From: Chaetoderma sp. LZ-2023a
Lineage: Eukaryota > Mollusca > Caudofoveata > Chaetodermatida > Chaetodermatidae
Assembly: GCA_034401795.1 (NCBI GenBank)
Contig: CM067367.1
Location: forward strand, 35,502,880-35,566,879
Direction of reading: 5' to 3'
Length of the DNA: 64,000 nucleotides
Part shown: positions 45,501-57,500 of the stretch, piece after piece
How the letters are laid out: every line of letters starts with the position of its first letter
Position numbering within the stretch: the stretch's first letter is position 1
Translations under genes and position numbers: made by a program
Notes under the pieces: generated by a model
Seen by the model: the letters and a program-made list of their open reading frames with translations, nothing else
Databases searched by the model: none
Told to the model about the DNA's origin: nothing

Positions 45501-48500
45501 AAAATGTTGACATATTTTCAAACTATCTATTCTAAATTATGATGTGCATAAATAACAATAGATCACTATTTTCAGATATACACTATGTCATCAACAAAAG
45601 ATATTCGATTTTTGAACCTGAAGTTTCGATGTACTTCACTAGTTTATTGAAGCTGCCATTGCATAACTTTTCAATCAATATTTATGACTTCATTCTGGCT
45701 CGGATTTAAGCGTAGCTAATGATGTCATATCATATGTCATAGGATCAGCTAAGCGGCGTGTAGGATGACATCATAATCATTACTTTATAAATGGTTCTAT
45801 ATGGACCGTCTTTAACTCTTAAAAGTCTGACACATTGTAAGAATTGTATGTCTTTAATAAACATGTTGTTGAACATTTTAAAACTATTTTGACCGGGCGC
45901 TGTTGCTGCCTAACAGCCATAGGCAGCAACAGCGCCCAGCCAAATGAGTCAAAATATTCAACAGCTTACCCGTACAGTTTTCTGAAAACTGATAGTCAAG
46001 TTAGTTTGGAGATCGATCGATCCCAACACGAGCGAGGTGTGGGTGGAGCTTAGCTAGAGATGGGTGGGGCAAAACTAAAATGGAAAGGTCCATTGCGCTT
46101 ATAATGCCCTATGTTGAAATCTCAATAAACTAGAAACATGAAAATCTAGGTGAACAAGATGGAAAACTGTTTAATATTTTTGAAGTTAAACTTTATGAAA
46201 ATTGTAAGCAACAACAATTTTTTGCACATGTAATTTCAAATTATATAACAAATTAGTTTTTATAGCACAGTAAATATAGCCTATTGATTTGCTATAAACT
46301 ACTGTCAAACCAGTGCTTTTGACACATGTTAAATGTTAAAGATTCATTTCACAATGTATGAACATATACCTAGTATAACTCTTTGATGACCAAACCTGGC
46401 CTCTGCAATCGTCTTGAGAAATGTCCTATTGTAGGCTAAGAGAACTATATCTTTGAAATTTTACCAAGTGGAATGATGGTCGTGATAACCTAACCCTGAT
46501 TTTAGTGATACATTTTCAAAGATCATCTCTTGGGCTGCAACCATGGATATTCACTAATCAAAAATTTTGGATCTTGACCAATTGTGGCGATTAATGTAGT
46601 AATGATCGGGCTTGTTTGAAATGGCTTCTGGAATGAGATGTGAAGAATATTTTAGACATTTACCAGGAGAATAACTGGCTCAGTATTTGTGTCTGCTTTA
46701 CAGTAGTCATCTCATTTTACAAATACACATTCCCTGAGGAAATCGTGGATTTTATTTACTTATTCGAGCCTCTAAATGCTTATTTGTAATGGCCTTTCTA
46801 TTGTCAGCATGTAGTTGTCTTCCTTATCACTTGGCATTTATGGCACATTTGACAGTATATTTATATGTATTTTTCAGTCTCGAGCACAGACAGCTACTGA
46901 GTATTTATCAGAACTCAACGATGATGTCAGTGGACATTTTGTGGAGGAGGTTTGTGCTCTAGATGTACCAGACTCTGTCCATTCATGTCATATTGTCTGA
47001 AGCCTGGTTTCAATGAAGCTTCATTCAATGTTAATTGAGAAAACTCCTGATTATTTTGAAAGCAATTTGACTGAGATGAATGCGTTTATGTGCCTCTTTT
47101 TAATATAAACAACTACACGTATATTTTATATGCAAAATACTGATTGTTAAATGTCAATTATAATCTATCAAATTGCTTTCAAAATATGTCTGCGGGTTCA
47201 TATTTCATATGCACATGATATAGCTGCTATTTTTCAACAGCTTGGTTTTTAGCTCAGATTTATGAAATAAGAAGAGCTTAATATACAATAATCCTGGCAT
47301 AGGCACTGGAGGAGTGAAAGGGGTAGGGGACAGAGTGAATTCACTCATTTAATACACGTTATCACTTCTCTGACAGCCCTATTTTTGTTGAGCCCATAGC
47401 GAAACAGAGGATCTTGATATAGCGATCCAAATGGCGTTCGGTGTCTGATGTCCATCGTAACAAGAATTAGGTAAATGTTAGTTTTTCCGTGGACTTTGAA
47501 TTCATAAAGGAGTTATATGATCTTAATAAAACTTTACAGGTTTGATCTACATTATCATTGCATCTAGTCTCCATCGTTATTGAGATGATTTTCAAATTTT
47601 TTCCATATTTTTACGGGGTTTGCATCTAGTCTCCTTAATACTTGTTCAAAATGATTTTTAAATGTTTCCATATTTTTACAGGGTTTGGACAAAGCTTATT
47701 TCGCACCAAGAATTAGGTAAATGTTAAAGTTTTCCAATGAACATTTAATTCATCAAGTGCTTATGTGATGTCAATGACACTTTACAGATTTGTTCTATGC
47801 CATCATTTTATGAGGTTTGTGCGTGGTTAATTTAGCACCAACAGATACAATTTTGTCTATGGCCACTTAGGTTATCAAGTACTTATATGTCATTAAAACT
47901 TAAAAGATTTGTTGTTCTATGCCATCATTGCATCCAAACGCCATTATAATGAAAATGATTGTCATATTGATTCCATATTTATACATGGTTTGGACTTTAT
48001 TGTGGACCAAGAATTAGAAAAATATTAATTTTTCCATGGTATTTTAAGTTATCAAGGGCTTATCGGATCCCAACAAAGCTTTACAGATTTGTTCTATATC
48101 ATCATTGCATTCAGTCTGCAGCAAAATTTAAATGATTTTAATGTTTTTTTACATGGTTTGTGCTTAGTTTATTTCTGTGTGATTTTAGGCTTGCGAGATT
48201 ACGTGATTTTATTGAAAATCGCAATTATGTTTTAAATCGTTAATTTATATGATTAAAAATTAAATAATCGAATAACGCGAATATTTTCTATTGCATAAAA
48301 TATTTCAAAATCTAACTTTCAGTTACTTTTTAAATGCGATCGGTCATGAAAAATTACAGTTTGTTTAGTGAATGTATGTCCATTTGCAGGGCAAGAGAAG
48401 AGTATTTTTGAAAATGTATTATTGGAATGCCTGGCTCGAGCCAGGCATTCCAATGATACATTTTCAAAAATAGTCTTCTCTTGCCCTGCAAATGGACTTT

Positions 48501-51500
48501 TCTAAACACCATTGCAATTTTCGTCATTGATATTCTTTTGTTGTTATGTCTTGGTAATTTGTATCCGAGCTGATTAATCAAGTAATCACGATTATTTCTT
48601 AATAATCGATCGCGATCACTCAACGCAATAATCGTGCAAGCCTATGTGATTTGTCAACTTTTCAAGAATTAGAAGAATGTTAGTCTTTGAATAGACATTT
48701 GATTCATCATGGGGTTATATTATTTTAAGAAATCCTTATTTCACAACGCTGCCACACATGATGTGTGATAAGCGGAAAAACTAAAGGGCTTAGTATGTGG
48801 GATGCAGTCCATCTAATCTCAATATTCTCATTGCTGGCCTGTGTGTAAGGGTTGCGAGGTCGGATGGGGTGGGAGAAGGAGGGGTGGGGTAAAATAGACC
48901 ATGTTCACATCTAATCGAAGGCTTTGTTCATAGTGGGATACTCTCTCTTGTACCCGGGGTCATTGTTCATAGTGTAACTATGACACTCTCTTGTGCCAGA
49001 GAGTATTGTTCATAGTGTAACTTTGACACTCTCGTACCAGAGAGCATTGCTCCTAGTGTAACTCTGACACTCTCTTGTACCTTGGGAATTTTGCATAGTG
49101 TAATTCTGACACTCTTGTACCAGAGAGCATTGTTCATAGTGTAACTCTGACACTCTCTCTTGTACCTGGGGGCATTGTTCATAGTGTAACTCTGACACTC
49201 TCTTTTGTACCAGAGAGCATTGTTCATAGTGAAACTTTGATACTCTCTCTTGTACCTGGGGGCATTGTTCATAGTGGAACTCTGACACTCTCTCTTGTAC
49301 CTGGGGGCATTGTTCATAGTGTAACGCTGATACTCTCTTGTGCCAGAGAGTATTGTTCATAGTGTAACTCTGACACTCTCTTGTACCAGAGAGCATTGTT
49401 CATAATGTAACTCTGACACTCTCTTGTCCCAGAGAGCATTTTTCATAGTGTAACAATGACACTCTCTCTTGTACCTGGGGGCATTGTTCATAGTGTAACT
49501 CTGATATTCTCTTGTACCAGAGGACATTATTCACAGTGTAACTCTGACACTCTCTCTTGTACCTGGGGGCATTGTTCATAGTGTAACTCTGATGATCTCT
49601 TGTACCAGAGGACATTATTCACAGTGTAACTCTGACACTCTCTCTTGTACCTGGGGGCATTGTTCATAGTGTAACTCTGATATTCTCTTGTACCAGAGGA
49701 CATTATTCACAGTGTTAATAAACCTCATACCAGAGGGTATTATTAATGGAATGTATCTTGTTTCAGAGTGTAGAGAGACTGCTGGATTCAGATCCTTTAT
49801 TCTTCAACAACTTTACTATTGTTATAGCGACTAATCTGCCAGAAAGGTAAGAGATCGTTAAAAAGTTTTATTTCAATTTACATGGCTTCATTCTGAGTTT
49901 CTTTCAAAATATTCTACTAGATTTAGCTATGTTCATTTCTTACAATACATATATCTATCCTTATTTAGAATGAATTACCTTATGTAATACACTAACATGT
50001 GTATTATATTTCTTAATGTTAAATTAAAATGTAAGTGGATAGTGAAAGAAGTACATTGTAGTTTAATCCAGTGAAATGTGACAAATTGTGTATGATTTTT
50101 CCATTCCTTCTCTTGACTAGGCCATCCTTATGTATAGGATGTCGGTCCAAATTTGATCAAAATCTGTCCAAAAAGTCTTATAGTACTATATAAGATGCTA
50201 AGCGAAATCTAGGATTTCTTTTTTCACGAGAGAGTTGATACTTACCTCCCTAATACTTTTGATATTGCTAAATATTGGCTTTCACTCAATAAACACTCAG
50301 ATTAAAACAGTTAGGTGCCCCTACTGGGCAGGGAGTCAGAGCGTAGTCTGGCGGATGCCAGCCCCACCACCGCGCATGCGCAGACTAGCACTTCCTCTGA
50401 CTAGATTATTGGCTGACACACATGCAACTATTAAGAGCCTGAAGACCGAGCCTCTGTGGGGTGGAGAGGCCGGGTCCGTATCTAGGGAGGTAAGTATCAA
50501 CTCTCTCGTGAAAAAAGAAATCCTAGATTTCGTTTATTTCACTTCAAGAGTATACTTACCTCCCTAATACTTTTGATATTGCCAGAATTCGAAAGTGAAT
50601 CTGGCGGGAGGGAGGCGAGGTCAAAAGACCAGCTCATCCCTATACGCTTTTCTGCGTTTAAGGCACTTAAACTTCTGAAACTGTAAGAAAAAACAGTCAG
50701 GATTTGACTAACCATCGGATAACACCACCGATGTATGAGAGGTGACCGAATGTCATATGCGCTCCCCCCCCCCCTCCTTCCTAGGAGGAAGAGTCGACTG
50801 ACCTCAATGTCCTATACGCTCTCTACGTACAAGTGCCATGTACTACAGGACAGAGACGAAAAAGCTCCATTTTCGTAACTCTCAACAATGAACCACACAA
50901 ATACACAAACCATCACCATATTAATAACGGGTAACGTGACAATACAATCAACAATGGACAACACATGAACAAGACTGACCTTGTTGAAATGGCTGCTGAC
51001 ATCATCTTCCCATTGGTAAAGACTGATGCAGGCCCAAAAAAGTGGGTGTTTCCATAAATTAATTGTGAAATATATAAGTAATGAGGAAAAAACCTCCTCA
51101 AAAAATATAAACCGAGTTATTTTTTCAAAATCGACAAGGCGAGAGGATTAGAGGTGTCACGGAGATAATGGTCTGTAAAACTTGACTCACAGTGCCACTG
51201 AGCCACCGACATAATATCATCCACAGGGACCCCATTAAATAGGGCAGTGGATGTCACTATGCCGCGGACACTGTGAGCCTTGGCCACGTCAACCTGCTTC
51301 CCGGTGGCGGATTTATGGCAAAACTGAATGCATTCTACAATCCACCTGGAAATGGTGTCCTTAGAAGCCCTGCCATGGGGTTCAATATATGACAACCATA
51401 ACGCTGACTGATCGGTGCGCCACTCCGCCGTACGTTGCTTGTACCGGCAAAGCGCCCGGACAGGACACCATGCCTTAGAACTAGGATCATATCTAGTTAA

Positions 51501-54500
51501 AGCAGGCAAAATAATAGGTTGACCTGGATATTTCAACGACTGATTTTTAGCCAAGAAATTAATCCTAGGTAGCAGCTTAAGGCCTTCCCCTGAAACCACA
51601 AAACGGTCATCCTCGGCTGATAAGGCATGAATTTCACTCCTACGCCTAGCCGAGGCCGCAGCAATTAAAAACACAGTCTTCAGTTTTAATAGTTTCATAG
51701 AAATGGAACTAAGTGGTTCAAAAGGCTTATCACCTAGTACTTGAAGCACTAGCGATAAACTCCAAGACGGAATCACCGGTGGATTCCTTGGTCTTAGATT
51801 GCCCATGCCTTTAATTAATACATTTAATGTATTTACTTCATCACTTCCCCTCTTAGCCAAGCAAGGAATAACAGACATTAATGCTGACTTATAACCAGCA
51901 ATAGAGTTAGGCTTGAGGCTATAGGCATCATAGAGGTGACAGAGGAAATCAGCTACTACTTGAATAGATGAATCCATTGGATCAATACATCTTTTTGAGC
52001 ACCATTCTGCAAATCTGTTGATTTTATAATTATATGCTCTGGAGGTTGACCCCCTCCTGGCTTTGGCCATAAACATGGCTGCTTGCTCAGAAAAGCCCTC
52101 CTTAATTCTAGATTCCTTGACAACATCCACGCAGTCAATCTGAACATTGACGGATTGTTGTGAAGGACCTTGCCCTGGAAGATAATATCGTCCATCAGAG
52201 GCAGAGGAACCGGATTGCAGACCAGAAGGTCCAGCAGATCCGTATACCATGATCGGCTTGGCCAATCCGGGGCGATCAGAAGCACTTGGCATTCCTCTTG
52301 TCTGATTTTCTGAAGAATTTTTGGAATCAGGATTGCTGGAGGGAATGCGTATGCATACATTCTCCCCCAGCTGATAGCTAACGCATCTGTTGCGAAAGCG
52401 CTTGGATCCGGAATCGGAGAGACGTACGTCGTCATCTTCGCATTCTTCTTCGTTGCGAACAAATCGATGTTGGGTTTCCCCCAATGGTCGAACAGACGAT
52501 CCGCCACACATTGATTTAGTTGCCATTCCGTGGGTAAAACACTCATCCTTCGGCTCAATGAGTCTGCTAGCAGGTTTAACCTTCCCGGAATATGAACTGC
52601 TTTCAAGGTAATCTGGTGATCCAGACACCAACAAAGCAGTCTCCATGTCATCATACAGAGACTGGGCGACTTCGTTCCGCCCTGGCGGTTTATGTAAGTC
52701 ACAACTGTTGAGTTGTCTGAACGAATAAGAACAATCTTGCCCTGAACTTTCTGTAAGAAATGTTCCAGGCCCAGGACTACTGCTCTTAGCTCCAGTAGAT
52801 TTATATGTTCCTTTGACTGTTCCGGATTCCAAAGCCCTGATATCGTGGACTCTTCCAGGCAAGCCCCCCAGCCCTCCATCGATGCATCTGTATACACAGT
52901 CACCTGAGGGTGGGGAGGGGTCAGCATAACCCCCACCAAGAGATTCTCTGTGAGCAACCACCATTGCAGGTGGTGAATCAGAGGCGCCAACACTGACACG
53001 TTCGAGTCCAGCGAACCTGTACTCTGGGTCCATTGTGTCATGAGAAACAACTGGATCGGCCGCCTGCGTAAGGCGGCCTGAGGAATGACTGGTTCCAAAG
53101 AAACCATCAACCCCAGCATTCTCAAGTAAACCCGTGCCAGGACATGACGACTGTCGCACACTGACTGAATTAACGAGATGAGTTTTTGCACTCTCTCCTG
53201 AGTAGGATAAACATATCCCGTCTCCAGATCGAAGAACATTCCCAGGTAAACAAACCTCTGGGATGGAGTCAGCTCTGATTTCGGAAAATTTATCATCCAG
53301 CCCATATCCGAGAGAGTTTTCAAAACAATCACCAGATTGGCCGATAAAGCTTCCTTGTCGTGTGCCTTTAACAGCCAGTCGTCTATGTACGTGTGGACTG
53401 CTATGCTTCTCCTGCGGAGGTATGCTGTGATCGCAAGAACCACACGGGTGAAAACCCGAGGAGCCGTGGAAATTCCGAAGGGCAACACCCTGAATTCCCA
53501 CTGTCTGCCCTGGAATGCAAATCTCAGGAAGCGACAGAAACTCCCGTGGATGGGGATGTGGAAATAAGCGTCCTTCAAATCTATCGACGCCGTCCACATC
53601 CCCCTCTCCAACCCCGCCAACACCGAGCGCACCGTTTCCATCTTGAAACTGGGCGTCTCGATGAACTTGTTCAATGGCTTGAGGTTGAGAATCAGTCTCC
53701 ACCCTCCGGTGCGTTTTGTTACTAAGAACAGGGTTGAATAGAAGCCCGGACACCTTTGTGCCGGCTGAATAGCTCCCTTTTGTACGAGGGAATCTATCTC
53801 CTCCTCGATACACAACCTTTGCTCTGGATCTCTCGGAATGGGAGTCCAGACTGGCACTAGAGACAGTCGCGACGGCGGGCCTGTCATCCACTCTGGATGA
53901 TACCCGACGGAAAGCCATCGCAAGACTAAACGGTCCTGAGTTAACCGTTCCCACTCTTGCATGTGGTCGGCTAGCCGGCCTCCCACCGGTCCACCTAGGG
54001 ACAGAGGTGGACACGAGGCATGCAAGAGCGGCACTGTCCCCGTCGCCATAAACACCGGAGTGGTTCTTACCGCGGTAACCGTCCCGTCAGGACCGATAAC
54101 CACGCCCAGATCCTCGCGCTCCCCGCCCCGCCCCGCGCGCACCTCGCCTGGCTGACGGCGCCTGAGGAACCTGCGCCCCCCTCGCTGCTGGCCGAATCGC
54201 ACGCGGCCGAGGCCGACGCTGCGACGGTGGCTGGCCTCTGACTTGGCCAGCACCACCTCGAGCCTGCAGGGGACGATACGCAGGGGCCGCGGCGCGAACG
54301 TTAGCACGACGCAGCACCTCAAACTGCTCGCGCAGCGCCCTCTGGTTATTCACCAGGGTGACCGTCTCCTGGAGGTGTCGACATCCCTCACCTCCAAAAA
54401 GACCAGGACCCGTCATAGGCGTACGCAGTAGCCTATTGTACAGGTCCTGAGACGGGCACAGATTGTCCAGGGCAAACGTGCGTCTTGCCCGGACACTCCT

Positions 54501-57500
54501 GGTCACCGCCCGAGTCATACAGTCCAGCGCCAGGTTAATACCATCCTGGATGGCTCGCTGGACCGTGACCGGACTTGGCTGGCGCGATGCGGATGCCGTT
54601 ACTACCCCCTGTAACAGCTGGGAGACGTGGGACAGAGCGGCAATCGAAGCCCTCCCACTCTCCTCCGCATCACGCAACGCGGTATTCGCCGAACGCAACG
54701 CGTTCGAGCACAAGACCCCCGTGTCAGAACGGGAGCCTGGCCGCGCATCCTCACCCAAAGCCGCGCGGTCATCCACGCTGGGCTTGGGTACCACACCGTA
54801 CCGCTGGTAATCCAGGGGCACGATGCGACAACGCCTGGCCACCTCGCGAGGGGCCTTCGCGAGACGTCCACTCGACTTAATGGACGACTCCGCCGCCTCG
54901 AACATGTCAACGACATGCTCCGCCAGCGGCAGAGAAGGCATAGCGTTAGCAGTCGGTTTCCCAGCTAACCACGGCCTGTGGTCACGCTGGCTAGCCGACT
55001 GCTCCACGGGCAGATCAGGCCTAACGCTCACCAACCACTGGCAAGCGTCAGACCAATCCTCCTCCGTGGCTAACTGCGAGCGCTCTACAAGACGGGGGCC
55101 TTCGTCTTCCTCCTGAGCGCAGGCAGCAGAGCTTGACGGCGGGTACGCTGATACACCTGGCAAGCCAGGGAAAACATGCGGGCCTGACAGCACCGGCATG
55201 ACAATATCACTGGTTTGACCAGGAGCAGGCGCCGTGGCAGAGCGCGGGGCATATACCGCCCCACCACGGGCCCGGCCAGCACCAGCAACACCGTCGGCAT
55301 GCCGAGGTATGCGGTACCGCTGGCCATCAGCAGCGCCCTGGGCCACCACCTGAACCGCGGACTCTACTCCAGGGTGAGTAAAACCGTGGAAGAAGCCGCC
55401 TGTATTCCCCGCGAGGGGTGCACAAACGTCTTCATCCATGTCCACGTCGTCAGACGGCGACCCTAGCAGGTAATCCTCATCACCCTGGTCAGAAAGATTA
55501 GACCCCGGGTCAGCAAAGAGAGCTAACCCGGGCTGACCAGGAACGGTGCCATAGGAGGTACTGGCCACCGCGGCGTGCGGATACCCCTGGACTGATAAGC
55601 AGCCCGCGGGTTCCAGCGACAACCGTCCACGGTCCCCTATCGGCGCGGCAATAAGCCTGCTGCCAGGGTCGTGGAACGCCCCCTCTAATGGGGCCACCTC
55701 TGAATCGTCGAACAACGGAAGCGGTCTAAGGAAAGGTGATTCAGAGGTGGGGATTACCTGCTCCGAAGCCGATGATGAGGACAGTAAGGGATTTGGTCCA
55801 GGAAGCATGCCACGAAGCAACTCTGGAACCAAATCCTTTATTGTCCTCTTCATCTCTCCCAACATCTCGGTCCGGAAGGCCTCCATATCCACCGCAGACG
55901 AGACCTTCCCCTTACCCTTCCTACTTACAACCTCTCGTTTCCGCTTCTTCTTCTTCTCCTCCTCTACCACCTTGTCCGTCGCCTGTAAGCACAAGAATTC
56001 GGACATTAACTCGCCCCCCCCAGTGCTTACATATGTCACAATTAGCCAAGGGACCACAAGGGCTACATTGATAGCAAAGATGAGGCAAGAACCTATCAGG
56101 CAGAAATCGTCCACAGGACGCGCAACCCGGTCCCTGAAACAGGGCAAAGGACGAGGAGTATGAGCAAACTAGTTAAGCTTAGACACTCAAACCAACTCAA
56201 AGAGAAGGAAAACGATCATAAAGATCAATATACATCAGAAACCAGCATTGCAACTTGATTGCTGATAAATACATAGCCAGGCTGATTATGACGTCATTAA
56301 TCCCGTGACAGGAAAAAATCGATCCCAACAAAACATCCAAGTGCAAGGACGAATTGTATGCTGAATGGATACGTCGACTACACAACCATCAGATACACAT
56401 AGATAACTCTTTTCTGGCAAAAATGTTAATTATCTCCCTTTGCTTACTATAATTAACATCACCACATTATCAATAACTAGATACCTGACACCTTGTATAG
56501 ACAAACCATCCAACGTGACGAACCGGAGTACTCCACCACCTGCACGCCTCTTAACTCTCTCCACCTCATGGGGAAGGAATTGGATCAAGAGGGCAAAGTG
56601 AGAAGACCTTTATACTAGGCCTCCAACTCACTGGACATAATTTTTCATTTGGTTAGATAACCTAACAGTGTTAGTAGGAAATGGAACCATGGTGGAGAGA
56701 AAACTAACTCTCTGCTGCTGTGATGCCACCCTCTAGCGTCATACAGACCTGTGGACATAAACAGAAAGAGAAATTAGCCTTAGGTAGCACCGAGTTGACA
56801 TCAACCAACTAATCAAGGCGCTTATCACGGTAAACGCGAGTACCGGAAACACAATACACCGGGAAGAAAAACTCGCTAATTTTACTAGAAGTCACCTGAT
56901 TTAAAGGTCCTAGGTCCCCCTTTGGCGAAGTGATCCTTCCTGCCATCCTAATCAGTGACTATCACTCCAAAATAACACCACCAAGTTATGTTAAAACAGT
57001 TTATAGAGCAAGGAAAAGCTTTTGCACAAAAAACATGTGTGATCTCTCTGCCAATAATCTAGCAAAGAGGAAGTGCTAGTCTGCGCATGCGCGGTGGTGG
57101 GGCTGGCATCCGCCAGACTACGCTCTGACTCCCTGCCCAGTAGGGGCACCTAACTGTTTTAATCTGAGTGTTTATTGAGTGAAAGCCAATATTTAGCAAT
57201 ATCAAAAGTATTAGGGAGGTAAGTATACTCTTGAAGTGAAAAGTGTGACGTTTAGAAAGTGTAACTAAAAAACGAAAACTGGTAACAAAAATGTCTCCTG
57301 TCTTTAAAAACATTGTGGATTATGGCATGGTCATGTCTGCATATCTATCCACCAGTATGCCTTATAATTTAAAAAACCTTCATAAAATTTCATCGATATT
57401 TATCATCCAGCCAGCTCATCATAGGTTATTGTTTTTTATTAGGAAATTTAAAATAAGGGACATTTGTCAACATTTTAAAACTCCTAGATGGACATAAGAC

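Larger units (their letters stand above)
45483..46877 (+). other. NAE1 intron (1.4 kb)
   Basis: Contains the hairpin at 45,895, the second copy of the short dispersed repeat at 46,010 and foldback element P3. No exon-like sequence otherwise. Confidence 0.8.
46950..49766 (+). other. NAE1 intron (2.8 kb)
   Basis: Holds a degenerate tandem array, foldback element P4 and a 45-bp minisatellite that ends about 40 bases before the next exon. Confidence 0.8.
50203..57241 (-). mobile_element. DIRS-like retroelement C, looks whole, antisense in the NAE1 intron
   Basis: A 7.04-kb minus-strand sister of element B with every part in the same order: left inverted repeat at the high-coordinate end, leader exon, ORF1, RT-RNase H, tyrosine recombinase, internal complementary region and right repeat. 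All long frames are open and no break is apparent. It shows no target duplication. The near-identical ORF1 C-terminal block and recombinase relative to B indicate a recent common source. Confidence 0.92.

Noticed and set aside
48967-49615. Minus-strand repetitive peptides ([12 protein letters not shown]) across the minisatellite
   Set aside because: The 45-bp unit is divisible by three, so any open unit gives a long frame. It lies inside an NAE1 intron on the opposite strand and shows no start context or conservation.
48930-49725. Regular 45-bp repeats as a CRISPR-like array
   Set aside because: There are no unique spacers between repeats, the units are continuous, and the context is a eukaryotic intron.
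57059-57313. Short frame at the DIRS C end repeated at the ends of other copies
   Set aside because: It recurs because the inverted repeat recurs. It includes the NRF-1-like palindrome and end sequence and shows no sign of being translated.
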